Positions 52,977-61,911 of a stretch of 64,000 nucleotides of DNA are shown here, piece after piece (the stretch's first letter is position 1; the number at the start of each line of letters is the position of its first letter). The notes under the pieces are model-generated. The model saw only the letters and a list, made by a program, of their open reading frames with translations. It was not told the origin of the DNA and made no database searches. The position numbers were made by a program, and so were the translations under genes. The stretch lies in the NCBI GenBank assembly GCA_018267655.1, contig JAFDYB010000034.1, positions 1 to 64,000 on the forward strand, given 5' to 3'. This DNA is from Bacteroidota bacterium (GTDB taxonomy: Bacteria; Bacteroidota; Bacteroidia; B-17B0; Aurantibacillaceae).

Positions 52977-54272
52977 ATGAAAACGCTAAAAAAAATACTG
53001 TTGCTGATGTTTGTTTTGTTTTTTTCTACTACATTTTATTCGCAAAATAATCCTTATCTAAAAAGCGACTCCTTAGGTTTACCGGGTGATAATTTAAATT
53101 TAAATGCAGTGTTAGACTTATTTAAAAACTCTGAGTCAATTCAAGATTTTGAAAAACAACTCAACACGTCCAACAACAAGGTTAATAATTTAGATTTAAA
53201 TAACGATGGTAAAACCGATTATATAAAAGTGCAAGAATACGGTAAAAGCGATAATCACACACTCGTTCTTCAAGACATACTTGATAGTAACGAAATACAA
53301 GATGTGGCTGTAATTAATGTTTCAAAAAAAGACGATGGTAATGTAAAGGTGCAAATAATAGGTGATAAACAATTATATGGCAATAATTATATTATTGAAC
53401 CTAACACTCAATTTAACGTTGCCGACTCACCTACAATTACGCCACAACAACAGGACACTCTACAGAAAAAAACAAACGTAATTGTAAATAACACAAATCA
53501 AAATAACACACCTATAGTGAATAATAATTATGTAACTAATAATTATTATTCAGGGGGCAATTATTATCGGCCATCGGCATGGTCAATTATACGCTTAATG
53601 TTTATGCCTAATTATACTTATTGGATTTCGCCATATTATTGGGGTTATTATCCTTATTGGTGGTCGCCATGGGCACCTGTATATTACCCAACTTATTGCT
53701 CTTATTGGGTTGGAAATTCATGGGGAACTTATTATAATCGTACTACTGTATTTTATAATTCTTGGGGATACAGGCGTTATTCATGGTTTAATCGCACAAG
53801 CTCTCCAATGGTTCAGCGCAATATCAGGCAAAATATTTATAGAGCCAATAGCTATAATGCGGTAGCTGCTAATAATCATAAAATATATACCGGCACGCGC
53901 TCTAATTGGGGAGGTTTTTCAAATACTTCCATTATGCAAAAAACTAATTATGATAAACCTCGTAGGGCTTCGTGGGGTGGGTTTGTTAGTGGCAATAGCA
54001 CCAATAACTCAACACCTCGTAACTTTAATAACAACAGTTTTTCGCTTCCACATAGAAGTTATAGTAACGGCGGCTTTGAAAAACCTCATAATACTTTTCA
54101 GTTCACCCCTCGAGGTAGTAGTTTTCAAGGAGGTTTCTCAAGCCCAAGGAGTTTTAATCACTCCTATTTTTCAATACATCAACAATCATTTTCTATGCCG
54201 GCTAGGTCAAATTTTGGTGGGTCAAGTTTTCATGGTGGGGGCGGTTTTCATGGAGGTGGTTTTCATAGGTAA
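52977..54272 (+). CDS. Exported protein with aromatic-rich core and Gly/His-rich tail
   Basis: A 431-residue protein with a signal peptide (MKTLKKILLLMFVLFFSTTFYSQ). The N-terminal domain (about 30-150) has an EF-hand-like loop DLNNDGKTDYIKV and repeats of the type ...D..GNVKVQIIGDKQLY. Residues about 190-275 are extremely rich in Tyr and Trp (YYWGYYPYWWSPWAPVYY). The tail is Ser/Gly/Asn/Arg-rich and ends in FHGGGGFHGGGFHR. No domain name can be given. The composition suggests an envelope-associated or adhesive structural protein. The gene is single, with its own upstream region. Confidence 0.7.
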   Translation: MKTLKKILLLMFVLFFSTTFYSQNNPYLKSDSLGLPGDNLNLNAVLDLFKNSESIQDFEKQLNTSNNKVNNLDLNNDGKTDYIKVQEYGKSDNHTLVLQDILDSNEIQDVAVINVSKKDDGNVKVQIIGDKQLYGNNYIIEPNTQFNVADSPTITPQQQDTLQKKTNVIVNNTNQNNTPIVNNNYVTNNYYSGGNYYRPSAWSIIRLMFMPNYTYWISPYYWGYYPYWWSPWAPVYYPTYCSYWVGNSWGTYYNRTTVFYNSWGYRRYSWFNRTSSPMVQRNIRQNIYRANSYNAVAANNHKIYTGTRSNWGGFSNTSIMQKTNYDKPRRASWGGFVSGNSTNNSTPRNFNNNSFSLPHRSYSNGGFEKPHNTFQFTPRGSSFQGGFSSPRSFNHSYFSIHQQSFSMPARSNFGGSSFHGGGGFHGGGFHR

Positions 54273-54355
54273 TCCAGTGGATAAACCTAATATAATTATC
54301 TGCACTTGATATTAAAATCAAACTTTGAATAAAATTATAAAGAAGTAAAGAAATT

Positions 54356-55135
54356 TTAATTTGCGCCCTCTACCACAATTGAGTCTGTATATAATTTAGC
54401 TAAAATATCTTTTTGTTTTATCAGTTGTTTTACATTTTTCTCAATTACAATACAGCCTTCGTTAAACGTTTTGTAATCGTAGCTACAAAATGTTGAATCG
54501 GTTTTATAGTATAAAACATTACCATTAACTTGAAAATTTTTTAGGTTTTTTATAGATACAATTCTGCTAAATGCGGCAAAAATATCGAAAACATAAATAC
54601 CAATATTAGGACTGTTAACATATAAATAGCCGTTATGTTCGAGCATAAAATTGGGACTAATATCTGACCTTAATACTTGTTTTAAGTTGCCTGTTTGCGA
54701 TATTTTATTTGAATTTTCATCAAACCTAATTAACTCGTTATTTTGTTTGTCATATATCCAAAAACTATTGTTCATACTGGCACAAACCAAGTCAGTTTGT
54801 TGATAGCCCAAAAGTTCCAAACTAATATTATCACTATTTACAGAAAGTTGGTCATCTAAAAAAACAATTTGTTGATAATCGCGATAGTACACTAATATTT
54901 TAAGCGGATTCATTACATCAACCGAAGTAACATTGCCTAATTGAAGATTGCTGTATCGCGTAAAGTATTTTCCGCTAGCTAAATATTTTACAATTTCATT
55001 ATTACGAATCAGTAAGGCGTTGCCCAAATTATCAATGGCAAATGAATCTGCTTTTGCAAGAATTACTTTTTTTGAATCAGATAAAGGCGTAAACGACAAC
55101 AAAAGAAAAACAGCTATTAAAATAAAATTTCTCAA
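54356..55135 (-). CDS. Exported beta-repeat protein of unknown function
   Basis: A 259-residue protein with a short hydrophobic N-terminus (MRNFILIAVFLLLSFTPLS) that is a signal peptide or anchor. The rest alternates short beta-strands in a way that fits a beta-propeller fragment: FAIDNLGNALLIRNNEIVKY, QQIVFLDDQLS, SFWIYDKQNNELIRFDENS, YLYVNSPNIGIYVFD. I do not recognise a family name. It converges on the gene before it and lies next to the MITE-like element upstream of its start. Confidence 0.65.
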   Translation of the reverse strand: MRNFILIAVFLLLSFTPLSDSKKVILAKADSFAIDNLGNALLIRNNEIVKYLASGKYFTRYSNLQLGNVTSVDVMNPLKILVYYRDYQQIVFLDDQLSVNSDNISLELLGYQQTDLVCASMNNSFWIYDKQNNELIRFDENSNKISQTGNLKQVLRSDISPNFMLEHNGYLYVNSPNIGIYVFDIFAAFSRIVSIKNLKNFQVNGNVLYYKTDSTFCSYDYKTFNEGCIVIEKNVKQLIKQKDILAKLYTDSIVVEGAN

Positions 55136-55179
55136 TTAACAATATTAAATGCAAAGAATTTTATTTAAAGATACAAAAT

Positions 55180-55341
55180 TATACCAAGTACAAATATGTT
55201 TTAGTCTAAAGATGCGAAATTATTTCTTGCTTAGGCAATGAAAAAACCTTTGCACAGCAATAGCTACGGAAATGTCTTTTGAGGAAGTATAAACGAAAAA
55301 TAACAAGTAGATTGGGCTACAATATATTTGTACTTGGCATA
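55180..55341. mobile_element. MITE-like element with 21-bp terminal inverted repeats
   Basis: Left end TATACCAAGTACAAATATGTT (first base 55180) and right end, read inward, TATGCCAAGTACAAATATATT (outer base 55341) agree at 19 of 21 positions. The element is 162 bp, holds no gene, and is flanked by AAT on both sides (55177-55179 and 55342-55344), a possible 3-bp target duplication. The shape is that of a non-autonomous transposable element. Whether it is moved by an insertion sequence in this genome is not known from the window. Confidence 0.6.
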
Positions 55342-55380
55342 AATACAGTTAATTTATTGCATTATACACATGCTTAAAAA

Positions 55381-55422
55381 ATGAAAAAGAGAAAATTTAC
55401 AACTGAGGAAACCTTGAATTAA
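55381..55422 (+). pseudogene. Short frame resembling the start of an IS3-type orfA
   Basis: MKKRKFTTEETLN-stop looks like the N-terminal codons of transposase orfA proteins of the IS3 group, cut off by a stop after 13 codons. It could also be chance. It stands just outside the MITE-like element. Confidence 0.2.
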
Positions 55423-55432
55423 TTTGATGTCA

Positions 55433-58400
55433 TCAGCGTTCAGTTTTAATTTCCCCCTCAATCCACTTTCTTGCATTAATAAAAGCTTCTATCCAAGGCG
55501 ATACAGTGTCATTTTTTCTATCGGCATAGTGAGCCCAATTCCAAGGGAAGGTAGAACGCTCGATATGTGGCATCGTTACTAAATGTCTGCCGCTAATATC
55601 GCACATCATGGCTGTATTAAAATCAGAACCATTAGGATTTGCAGGATAATTAGCGTAAGCATATTTTGCAATAATGTTGTATTTATCTTCGCTGTATGGT
55701 AATTTGAATTTCCCTTCGCCGTGCGATACCCAAACACCTAATGTGCAACCTTCAAGTGTAGATAACATCACCGAATTATTTTTCTGAATTTTTACAGAGG
55801 TAAAAATACTTTCGTGTTTGCCTGAAGTATTATGCTGCATTTTACCGTGTACTTCATGTTCTGGATTAATTAAATCCAATTCCATAAATAATTGGCAGCC
55901 GTTACAAATACCAATCGATAAAGTGTCTTTGCGCTTAAAGAAATTATTTAAAGCTGTTTTTGCTTTTTCGTTATATAAAAATGCACCTGCCCAACCTTTT
56001 GCAGAGCCTAATACATCGGAGTTAGAAAAACCTCCCACAGCTCCAATAAATTGAATATCTTCTAAGGTTTCTCTTCCAGAAATTAAATCCGTCATGTGAA
56101 CATCTTTCACATCAAAACCTGCTAAATACATGGCGTTTGCCATTTCGCGCTCAGAGTTAGAGCCTTTTTCACGAATGATGGCTGCTTTGGGGCGTTTTGT
56201 GTTTGCATCGAGCGAAGTCGAGATGCCGGTAAAATGTTTTGGAAACGTAAATTGCAATGGTTGATTTTTATAATTGTTATAACGCTCTTGTGCCATCCCG
56301 TTTTTAGATTGTTTAGAGTCCAGTAGGAATGAGGTTTTGTACCAAGTATCACGAATTTCATTTACGTTAAATGTAAAATTATCTTGATGATTTTTGATAC
56401 TAATAGTGTTACCTTCTACAACTGTTCCAATTTTAAAAATTTCAATTTGCTGTTTAATAAATTCTGCTTCTACGCTTTCATCAGCTTGAAAAACAACGGC
56501 ATTATTTTCATTAAAGAAGGCTTTAACGCTATCATTTTCTTTTAAAGAAGTTAAATCATAATTAGCAGCAGTGTTAGTATTAGCAAAGCATAACTCTAAT
56601 AAAGTGGTAATTAATCCGCCGCTGCCAACATCATGTCCGGCAATAATTTTTCCGGCTTTAATTAATTCTTGTAATGTATTAAATGCTTTTTTAAAGTAAG
56701 CGGCATTTGTTATGTTTGGCACTTCGTTACCAATTTTATTGAGTATTTGTGCAAATGAAGAACCGCCTAATTTAAAAGTATCTTGTGATAAGTTAATGTA
56801 ATAAATAGCTCCGCCTTTATGTTGTAAAACAGGTTCAACAATTTTATTAATATCACTACAATTACCAATAGCAGAAATAATCACAGTTCCTGGAGCAATC
56901 ACTTCTTCGTTAGGATATTTTTGCTTCATAGATAGAGAGTCTTTTCCGGTTGGAATATTAATTCCTAACTCAATAGCAAAATCTGAACAAGCCTTTACAG
57001 CTTCATATAAACGAGCATCTTCGCCCTCGTTTTTACAAGCCCACATCCAGTTAGCTGATAAAGACACCGAACTTAAATTATTAGCCAATGGCGCCCACAC
57101 AATATTAGTTAGGGCTTCAGCAATAGAATTTTTAGAACCCGCAGCAGCATCTACCAACGCTGAAATAGGCGAATGACCAATACTTGTTGCTATACCATTT
57201 TTACCTTTGTAATCTAAAGCCATTACACCTACGTTGTTTAATGGTAGCTGTAATTGCCCGGCGCATTGTTGTTTTGCAACTCGTCCGCCAACGCATCTAT
57301 CTACTTTATTTGTTAACCAATCTTTACAAGCTACAGCTTCTAATTGCAATACTTGATTTAAGTAGTGAGGAATTTCTTTTGATGAATAATTTAATGATTC
57401 ATAATTTATTTGAATATGTTTATCTGTCATAATTGTTTTTGGAGAGCTCCCAAAAAAATCAGATAAAGCATAATCCATCGGTTTTTTGCCGGTAGTTTTA
57501 GATTGAAATGTAAAACGATGATCGTTTGTTACATCACCAACAGTGTACATTGGAGCACGTTCACGTTCCGAAATTTCTTGTAAGGTATGAATGTCTTTTT
57601 CTCCAATCACTAATCCCATACGCTCTTGCGACTCATTACCAATAATTTCTTTAGCTGATAAAGTAGGATCTCCAACTGGTAATTTATCCATATCAATTAA
57701 ACCACCGGTACTTTCTACTAATTCTGATAAACAGTTCAAATGTCCGCCGGCACCATGATCGTGAATAGATACAATAGGATTATTATCACTTTCAACCATA
57801 GCTCTAATTGCATTAGCAGCACGTTTTTGCATTTCGGGGTTAGAACGCTGAATAGCATTTAATTCGATACCTGTTCCAAAAGCGCCTGTATCGGCAGAGG
57901 AAACTGCTGCTCCGCCCATACCAATACGATAATTTTCTCCACCTAAAATCACAATTTTATCACCAGCTTTAGGCGATTTTTTAATCGCTTGATTTTGTTT
58001 GCCATAACCAACGCCACCGGCCAACATAATTACTTTATCAAAACCTAATTTGCGAGTATTTTCAATTTCATTTCCACTAGTATTTTTTTCCTCGTGCTCA
58101 AACGTAAGCACAGAGCCAGTTATAAGCGGTTGTCCAAATTTATTTCCAAAATCAGATGCACCGTTTGAGGCTTTAATTAAAATATCAATAGGTGTTTGGT
58201 ATAGCCATTGGCGTTCTTTCATGCCATTTTCCCAATTTCTATTTTTCTCTAAACGAGAATAGGCAGTCATGTAAACGGCAGTGCCAGCCAAAGGTAAAGA
58301 ACCTTGTCCGCCGGCTAAACGATCTCTAATTTCTCCACCCGAACCTGTTGCGGCACCATTAAAAGGTTCAACGGTAGTTGGAAAATTATGTGTTTCTGCT

Positions 58401-59131
58401 TTTAAAGAAATAACTGAATCAAATTCTTTTTCTTCGTAAAAATCGGGTTTGTTATTTGATTTAGGTGCAAACTGAACGGCTTTTGGTCCCTTTAAAAAAG
58501 CAACATTGTCTTTATAAGCAGAAACTATTTCGTTAGGATTGGTTTCAGAAGTTTTTTTAATTAACTTAAATAACGAACTTGGTTTTTCTTCACCATCAAT
58601 AATAAAAGTACCATTAAAAATTTTATGACGACAGTGTTCGGAATTAGCCTGAGAAAAAGCAAATACTTCTGAATCGGTTAATTTTCGATTTAATTTTTCG
58701 GATAAATTATTAAGGTATTCAACCTCTTCTGCACTAAGTGCTAAACCTTCTTGTTTATTGTAAGCAGCAATATCAGATATTTCTAAAATAGGTTCAGGTT
58801 TAATATTGATAGCGTAAATAGTTTGGTTTAACTCATTATACTTTTGCGAAATCATTGGATCAAATGCAGAAGATTCAGTAGCTCTCTCAAACTCTTCAAT
58901 ACGAATAATGCCTTCAATTCCCATGTTTTGAGTAATCTCAACGGCATTGGTACTCCATGGTGTTACCATAGCAGCACGCGGACCAATAAAAGTATCAGCA
59001 ATAACTGTTTGGTTAATTTTTTGGGTATTGCCAAACAACCAATTTAATTTTTGAATATCGTTAGGTGAAATTTCATTTTGAGCTTGAACAGCGTAAATTT
59101 TATGAGTTGGATTACCAAAAAAATGAATCAT
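55433..59131 (-). CDS. purL: Phosphoribosylformylglycinamidine synthase (long form)
   Basis: Fourth step of purine synthesis, with glutamine amidotransferase and synthase fused as in the long PurL form. The 1232-residue protein has an N-terminal PurS-like domain and then two AIRS-type halves with SEHCRHKIFNG (about 163-173), LKAETHNFPTTVEPFNGAATGSGGEIRD (about 243-270), HDHGAGGHLNCLSEL and HDVGSGGLIT. The C-terminal glutaminase follows, with the catalytic Cys in SIGICNGCQLFMELD and the His in MPHIERSTFPWNW. Length and motif set are normal. The gene has its own promoter and no close partner. Confidence 0.97.
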   Translation of the reverse strand: MIHFFGNPTHKIYAVQAQNEISPNDIQKLNWLFGNTQKINQTVIADTFIGPRAAMVTPWSTNAVEITQNMGIEGIIRIEEFERATESSAFDPMISQKYNELNQTIYAINIKPEPILEISDIAAYNKQEGLALSAEEVEYLNNLSEKLNRKLTDSEVFAFSQANSEHCRHKIFNGTFIIDGEEKPSSLFKLIKKTSETNPNEIVSAYKDNVAFLKGPKAVQFAPKSNNKPDFYEEKEFDSVISLKAETHNFPTTVEPFNGAATGSGGEIRDRLAGGQGSLPLAGTAVYMTAYSRLEKNRNWENGMKERQWLYQTPIDILIKASNGASDFGNKFGQPLITGSVLTFEHEEKNTSGNEIENTRKLGFDKVIMLAGGVGYGKQNQAIKKSPKAGDKIVILGGENYRIGMGGAAVSSADTGAFGTGIELNAIQRSNPEMQKRAANAIRAMVESDNNPIVSIHDHGAGGHLNCLSELVESTGGLIDMDKLPVGDPTLSAKEIIGNESQERMGLVIGEKDIHTLQEISERERAPMYTVGDVTNDHRFTFQSKTTGKKPMDYALSDFFGSSPKTIMTDKHIQINYESLNYSSKEIPHYLNQVLQLEAVACKDWLTNKVDRCVGGRVAKQQCAGQLQLPLNNVGVMALDYKGKNGIATSIGHSPISALVDAAAGSKNSIAEALTNIVWAPLANNLSSVSLSANWMWACKNEGEDARLYEAVKACSDFAIELGINIPTGKDSLSMKQKYPNEEVIAPGTVIISAIGNCSDINKIVEPVLQHKGGAIYYINLSQDTFKLGGSSFAQILNKIGNEVPNITNAAYFKKAFNTLQELIKAGKIIAGHDVGSGGLITTLLELCFANTNTAANYDLTSLKENDSVKAFFNENNAVVFQADESVEAEFIKQQIEIFKIGTVVEGNTISIKNHQDNFTFNVNEIRDTWYKTSFLLDSKQSKNGMAQERYNNYKNQPLQFTFPKHFTGISTSLDANTKRPKAAIIREKGSNSEREMANAMYLAGFDVKDVHMTDLISGRETLEDIQFIGAVGGFSNSDVLGSAKGWAGAFLYNEKAKTALNNFFKRKDTLSIGICNGCQLFMELDLINPEHEVHGKMQHNTSGKHESIFTSVKIQKNNSVMLSTLEGCTLGVWVSHGEGKFKLPYSEDKYNIIAKYAYANYPANPNGSDFNTAMMCDISGRHLVTMPHIERSTFPWNWAHYADRKNDTVSPWIEAFINARKWIEGEIKTER

Positions 59132-59166
59132 AATTAGCCTTTTTAGGTTGATTTTATAAGAAAATG

Positions 59167-59197
59167 CAAAGTTAAGCTACTTAACAAATAAAGCCAA
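59167..59197 (-). promoter_or_regulatory. Bacteroidota-type promoter for purL
   Basis: On the - strand, TTG (59197-59195), a 20-base spacer and TAACTTTG (59174-59167) match the TTG/TAnnTTTG pattern. Transcription would start near 59160, about 29 bases before the ATG at 59131. No purine riboswitch-like fold was recognised in so short a leader. Confidence 0.5.
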
Positions 59198-59282
59198 TTA
59201 GTTTGGGCATGTTTTTATCCTCAAAAATTAACAATTACCATAAAACTGAAAAAATACGCAGAATAGCGCGAATAAATTTGTA

Positions 59283-61202
59283 TTAAGATTTGTTTTTACA
59301 ATCTGTATTAAACAAAATTATAACTTGAGTATAATTATTTAAAACACTTTTATATTCTATCTCAGCACCAATATTTTTTGCCCGTGCAGCAATATTAGTT
59401 AAGCCATATCCATTTTTTGAATTTTTATAATCAAATCCAATGCCATCGTCTTTAAGAAGGATAGTGATGTTGTTATTGTTATAGAGCTCAATATAAAAGT
59501 TTTTTGCCTTAGCGTGCTTTACGGAATTATTAATGGTTTCTTGAGCAATTCTATATAAATTTAAGGCACTTTCAGGACTTAAAACAAAGTCGCATGATGT
59601 GTTTTTAAAGTGAAGTTTTACTTTGGAGTTTTCAAAGGCCCTGGTGGCAAAATCACGAATTTTAATTCCAAACTGAGTTATTGAAATAGCGTCTTCGCTA
59701 ATAGTCCAAATAGTGTCGCGCATAAGCGCTGAGGCTTTTCGCAATTGATCTGAAATTTTTTCTAAATCTTGTTTGTCGTTTATTTTTTCAATATGATATG
59801 TTTTAATGTCGATGGCAGAGCTGATAATTGTTAACTCTGCACCTAAATTATCGTGCAAATCTTTTGAAATTCGCCACCGTTCGTTTTGAATTTTTTTTTG
59901 AAACACTATTTCATTTTTTTTGAAAGCAATTTTATTTCGTTGTATCACAAATACAATTAATAAAAGTAAAATTACAAAGGCAAAAACAAAACGTATTAAA
60001 TAGGCATTACGTTTATTTATGATTAACTGATTTTGAACAATGATGTTTTTTTGTGAGAGAATAGTGTTTTCTTTTTCTTGCAGCCTGTATTGCGCTTGTA
60101 ATTTACTAATTTTATTTTGGCCATCTTCATTATATAAACTATCGCTTATTTTTTGATGTTTTTCTAAATAAAAATTAGCAAGTTTATAGTTTCCCTTATT
60201 GTGTTCAAGGGTGTATAGGCCTATATATGCTTTTTTTTGCCAAAGCAAACTTTTAATTTCTATGGCTTGCTTTAGTCCTTTTTCTAAAAAAACAGTTGCT
60301 TCTTTATATTTGCTTAAGTCGGTATAACACAAGCCTATATTAACATTAATAATTGACATGCCGCTTAACGATCCTATACGATCGTAAATTTCTTTTGCTT
60401 TTAAATAATTTTCTAGCCCCTTTTGTGTGTTATTTAAAAGACGTTGGCTTACGCCTAACGATTGGTATATTTGAGACAAATACTCTTCGCGGCAATATTG
60501 TTTACAAACAGGGATTAACTCATTAAAAATAATAATTGCGTTTTTTACATTTCCTAATTGTTGTAAATTTTGTGCGTAATTGCTTTTTGCAATTACATAA
60601 CTTTCGTAATCTTTAAATTTTAAGGCCCCTTCAGCAGAGGCTAAATGCATATTTTTAGCTTCAACTAATTGATTGTTTCTTTCATAAATGCTTGCTATAT
60701 TATTTTGTAATCTATAAACTTCTTTAAATGCTTTTGCTTTTTCAAATAAGGCTAATGCCGTTAAGTTTGTTTCCAAGCTAATTCCGTAAGCGCCTTTTTC
60801 ATAGTGCCCTAAAGCTTCTTTGCTGAGGCTTGCAGCCGCATCTCGCCATTGCTTTTTTTGAACACGTATATTGTATGCGTTTCGGGCGAGTATAATACAA
60901 CTATCAAAGTTGCCTTTATAATAATAACTTATACTTAAATCATTCATGCAAGATGCTAATAATAAAGAATCTTTTGTGGCTTTTGCTAATTCGCAAGATT
61001 TGTTTCCAAATAAAATGGATTGATCAATATTAGTAGTAGATGTATAATAACACAAATCATTAAGTGCTTTTATTTTTTCAACGCCATGTAAAGTGTTTAA
61101 TCGCTTTTCTATAGAATCTATATTTTGTGAAAAACAAAAAACGTTTAAAAGCAGTAAAAAACGTATTAAGAACCAATATGATTTATGTTTAAAAGAACCC
61201 AC
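59283..61202 (-). CDS. TPR-containing sensor histidine kinase (HisKA_3 type)
   Basis: A 639-residue membrane sensor kinase. It has a signal-anchor (about 8-25), several tetratricopeptide repeats (about 60-375), a coiled-coil, one membrane helix (AYLIRFVFAFVILLLLIVFVIQ, about 398-420) and a HisKA_3 dimerisation domain with the phospho-acceptor His in RISKDLHDNLGAELTI. The HATPase_c domain has ESALNLYRIAQETINNSVKHA, DDGIGFDYKNSKNGYGLTNI. TPR sensors of this kind are frequent in Bacteroidota. It overlaps the response-regulator gene by 14 bases and is surely its partner. Confidence 0.92.
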   Translation of the reverse strand: MGSFKHKSYWFLIRFLLLLNVFCFSQNIDSIEKRLNTLHGVEKIKALNDLCYYTSTTNIDQSILFGNKSCELAKATKDSLLLASCMNDLSISYYYKGNFDSCIILARNAYNIRVQKKQWRDAAASLSKEALGHYEKGAYGISLETNLTALALFEKAKAFKEVYRLQNNIASIYERNNQLVEAKNMHLASAEGALKFKDYESYVIAKSNYAQNLQQLGNVKNAIIIFNELIPVCKQYCREEYLSQIYQSLGVSQRLLNNTQKGLENYLKAKEIYDRIGSLSGMSIINVNIGLCYTDLSKYKEATVFLEKGLKQAIEIKSLLWQKKAYIGLYTLEHNKGNYKLANFYLEKHQKISDSLYNEDGQNKISKLQAQYRLQEKENTILSQKNIIVQNQLIINKRNAYLIRFVFAFVILLLLIVFVIQRNKIAFKKNEIVFQKKIQNERWRISKDLHDNLGAELTIISSAIDIKTYHIEKINDKQDLEKISDQLRKASALMRDTIWTISEDAISITQFGIKIRDFATRAFENSKVKLHFKNTSCDFVLSPESALNLYRIAQETINNSVKHAKAKNFYIELYNNNNITILLKDDGIGFDYKNSKNGYGLTNIAARAKNIGAEIEYKSVLNNYTQVIILFNTDCKNKS

Positions 61203-61836
61203 TTTTTTTAGCTTTATTTACAGCCTCTAATTTACTATGAACATTTAATTTTTTATAAATATTTTCAAGATGTTTTCTAACAGTGCCATAGCTGATGCCG
61301 GTATTGCTTGCAACCTCTTCGTAACTCATGCCTTGAGAAATTAATTCTATTATTTCCACTTCGCGCTTAGTTAATTGATTTTCTGCTTGAATTTCGCTGT
61401 TTTTTTCAGCAATAGGGTTTTTAATTAAATTAAGTGCTTTTAATGCAATACTTGGGCTCATAGCGCTTCCACCTTCTACAATTTCGAAAATTGCGCGATG
61501 AATTTTTTCCGGTTTTTCGTCTTTTAATAAATAGCCTTTTGCTCCGGCGCAAATGGCTTTAAATAGATTAGTGTCGTCGTTAAAAACCGTACACATTAAA
61601 ATTTTTGGTTTCGAAAATTTTGCGGTTATCTTTTCGGTAGCTTCAATGCCATTCATTTCTGGCATTTCAATATCCATAATAATTACATCTGGCGAAAGCC
61701 CTTTTAATAGTGCGTGATAAATTTCTTTTCCGGAGCTGTACTCTCCTATAATTTCAAAATCTTTTGAAAGAGCTAATTTGTCAATAATAATTCGTCTTAC
61801 TATTTTATTATCATCTACTACAGCTATGCGTATCAT
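61189..61836 (-). CDS. LuxR/NarL-type response regulator
   Basis: A 215-residue transcription regulator read from ATG 61836. A longer frame from 61872 would add an unneeded N-terminus. The receiver domain shows VVDDNKIVRR, VIIMDIEMPEMNGIEA with the phospho-acceptor Asp (about 54), CTVFNDDTN and GYLLKDEKP with the conserved Lys. The C-terminal LuxR-type helix-turn-helix is LTKREVEIIELISQGMSYEEVASNTGISYGTVRKHLENIYKKL. It lies directly upstream of, and overlaps, the sensor kinase gene. The regulon is unknown. Confidence 0.95.
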   Translation of the reverse strand: MIRIAVVDDNKIVRRIIIDKLALSKDFEIIGEYSSGKEIYHALLKGLSPDVIIMDIEMPEMNGIEATEKITAKFSKPKILMCTVFNDDTNLFKAICAGAKGYLLKDEKPEKIHRAIFEIVEGGSAMSPSIALKALNLIKNPIAEKNSEIQAENQLTKREVEIIELISQGMSYEEVASNTGISYGTVRKHLENIYKKLNVHSKLEAVNKAKKSGFF

Positions 61837-61863
61837 GTTAATTAAATGCGATAATTTTTTTAC

Positions 61864-61892
61864 AAAGAACAACTACATTATAGTTGTTCTTT
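61864..61892 (-). terminator. Hairpin between the T9SS gene and the response regulator
   Basis: A perfect 12-bp stem, AAAGAACAACTA (61864-61875) with TAGTTGTTCTTT (61881-61892) and a 5-base loop, 19 bases after the T9SS gene stop. The T-run after it on the - strand is short (TTTGT), so termination may be partial. Confidence 0.6.
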
Positions 61893-61911
61893 ATTTTAAA
61901 AGTATAAAAAT

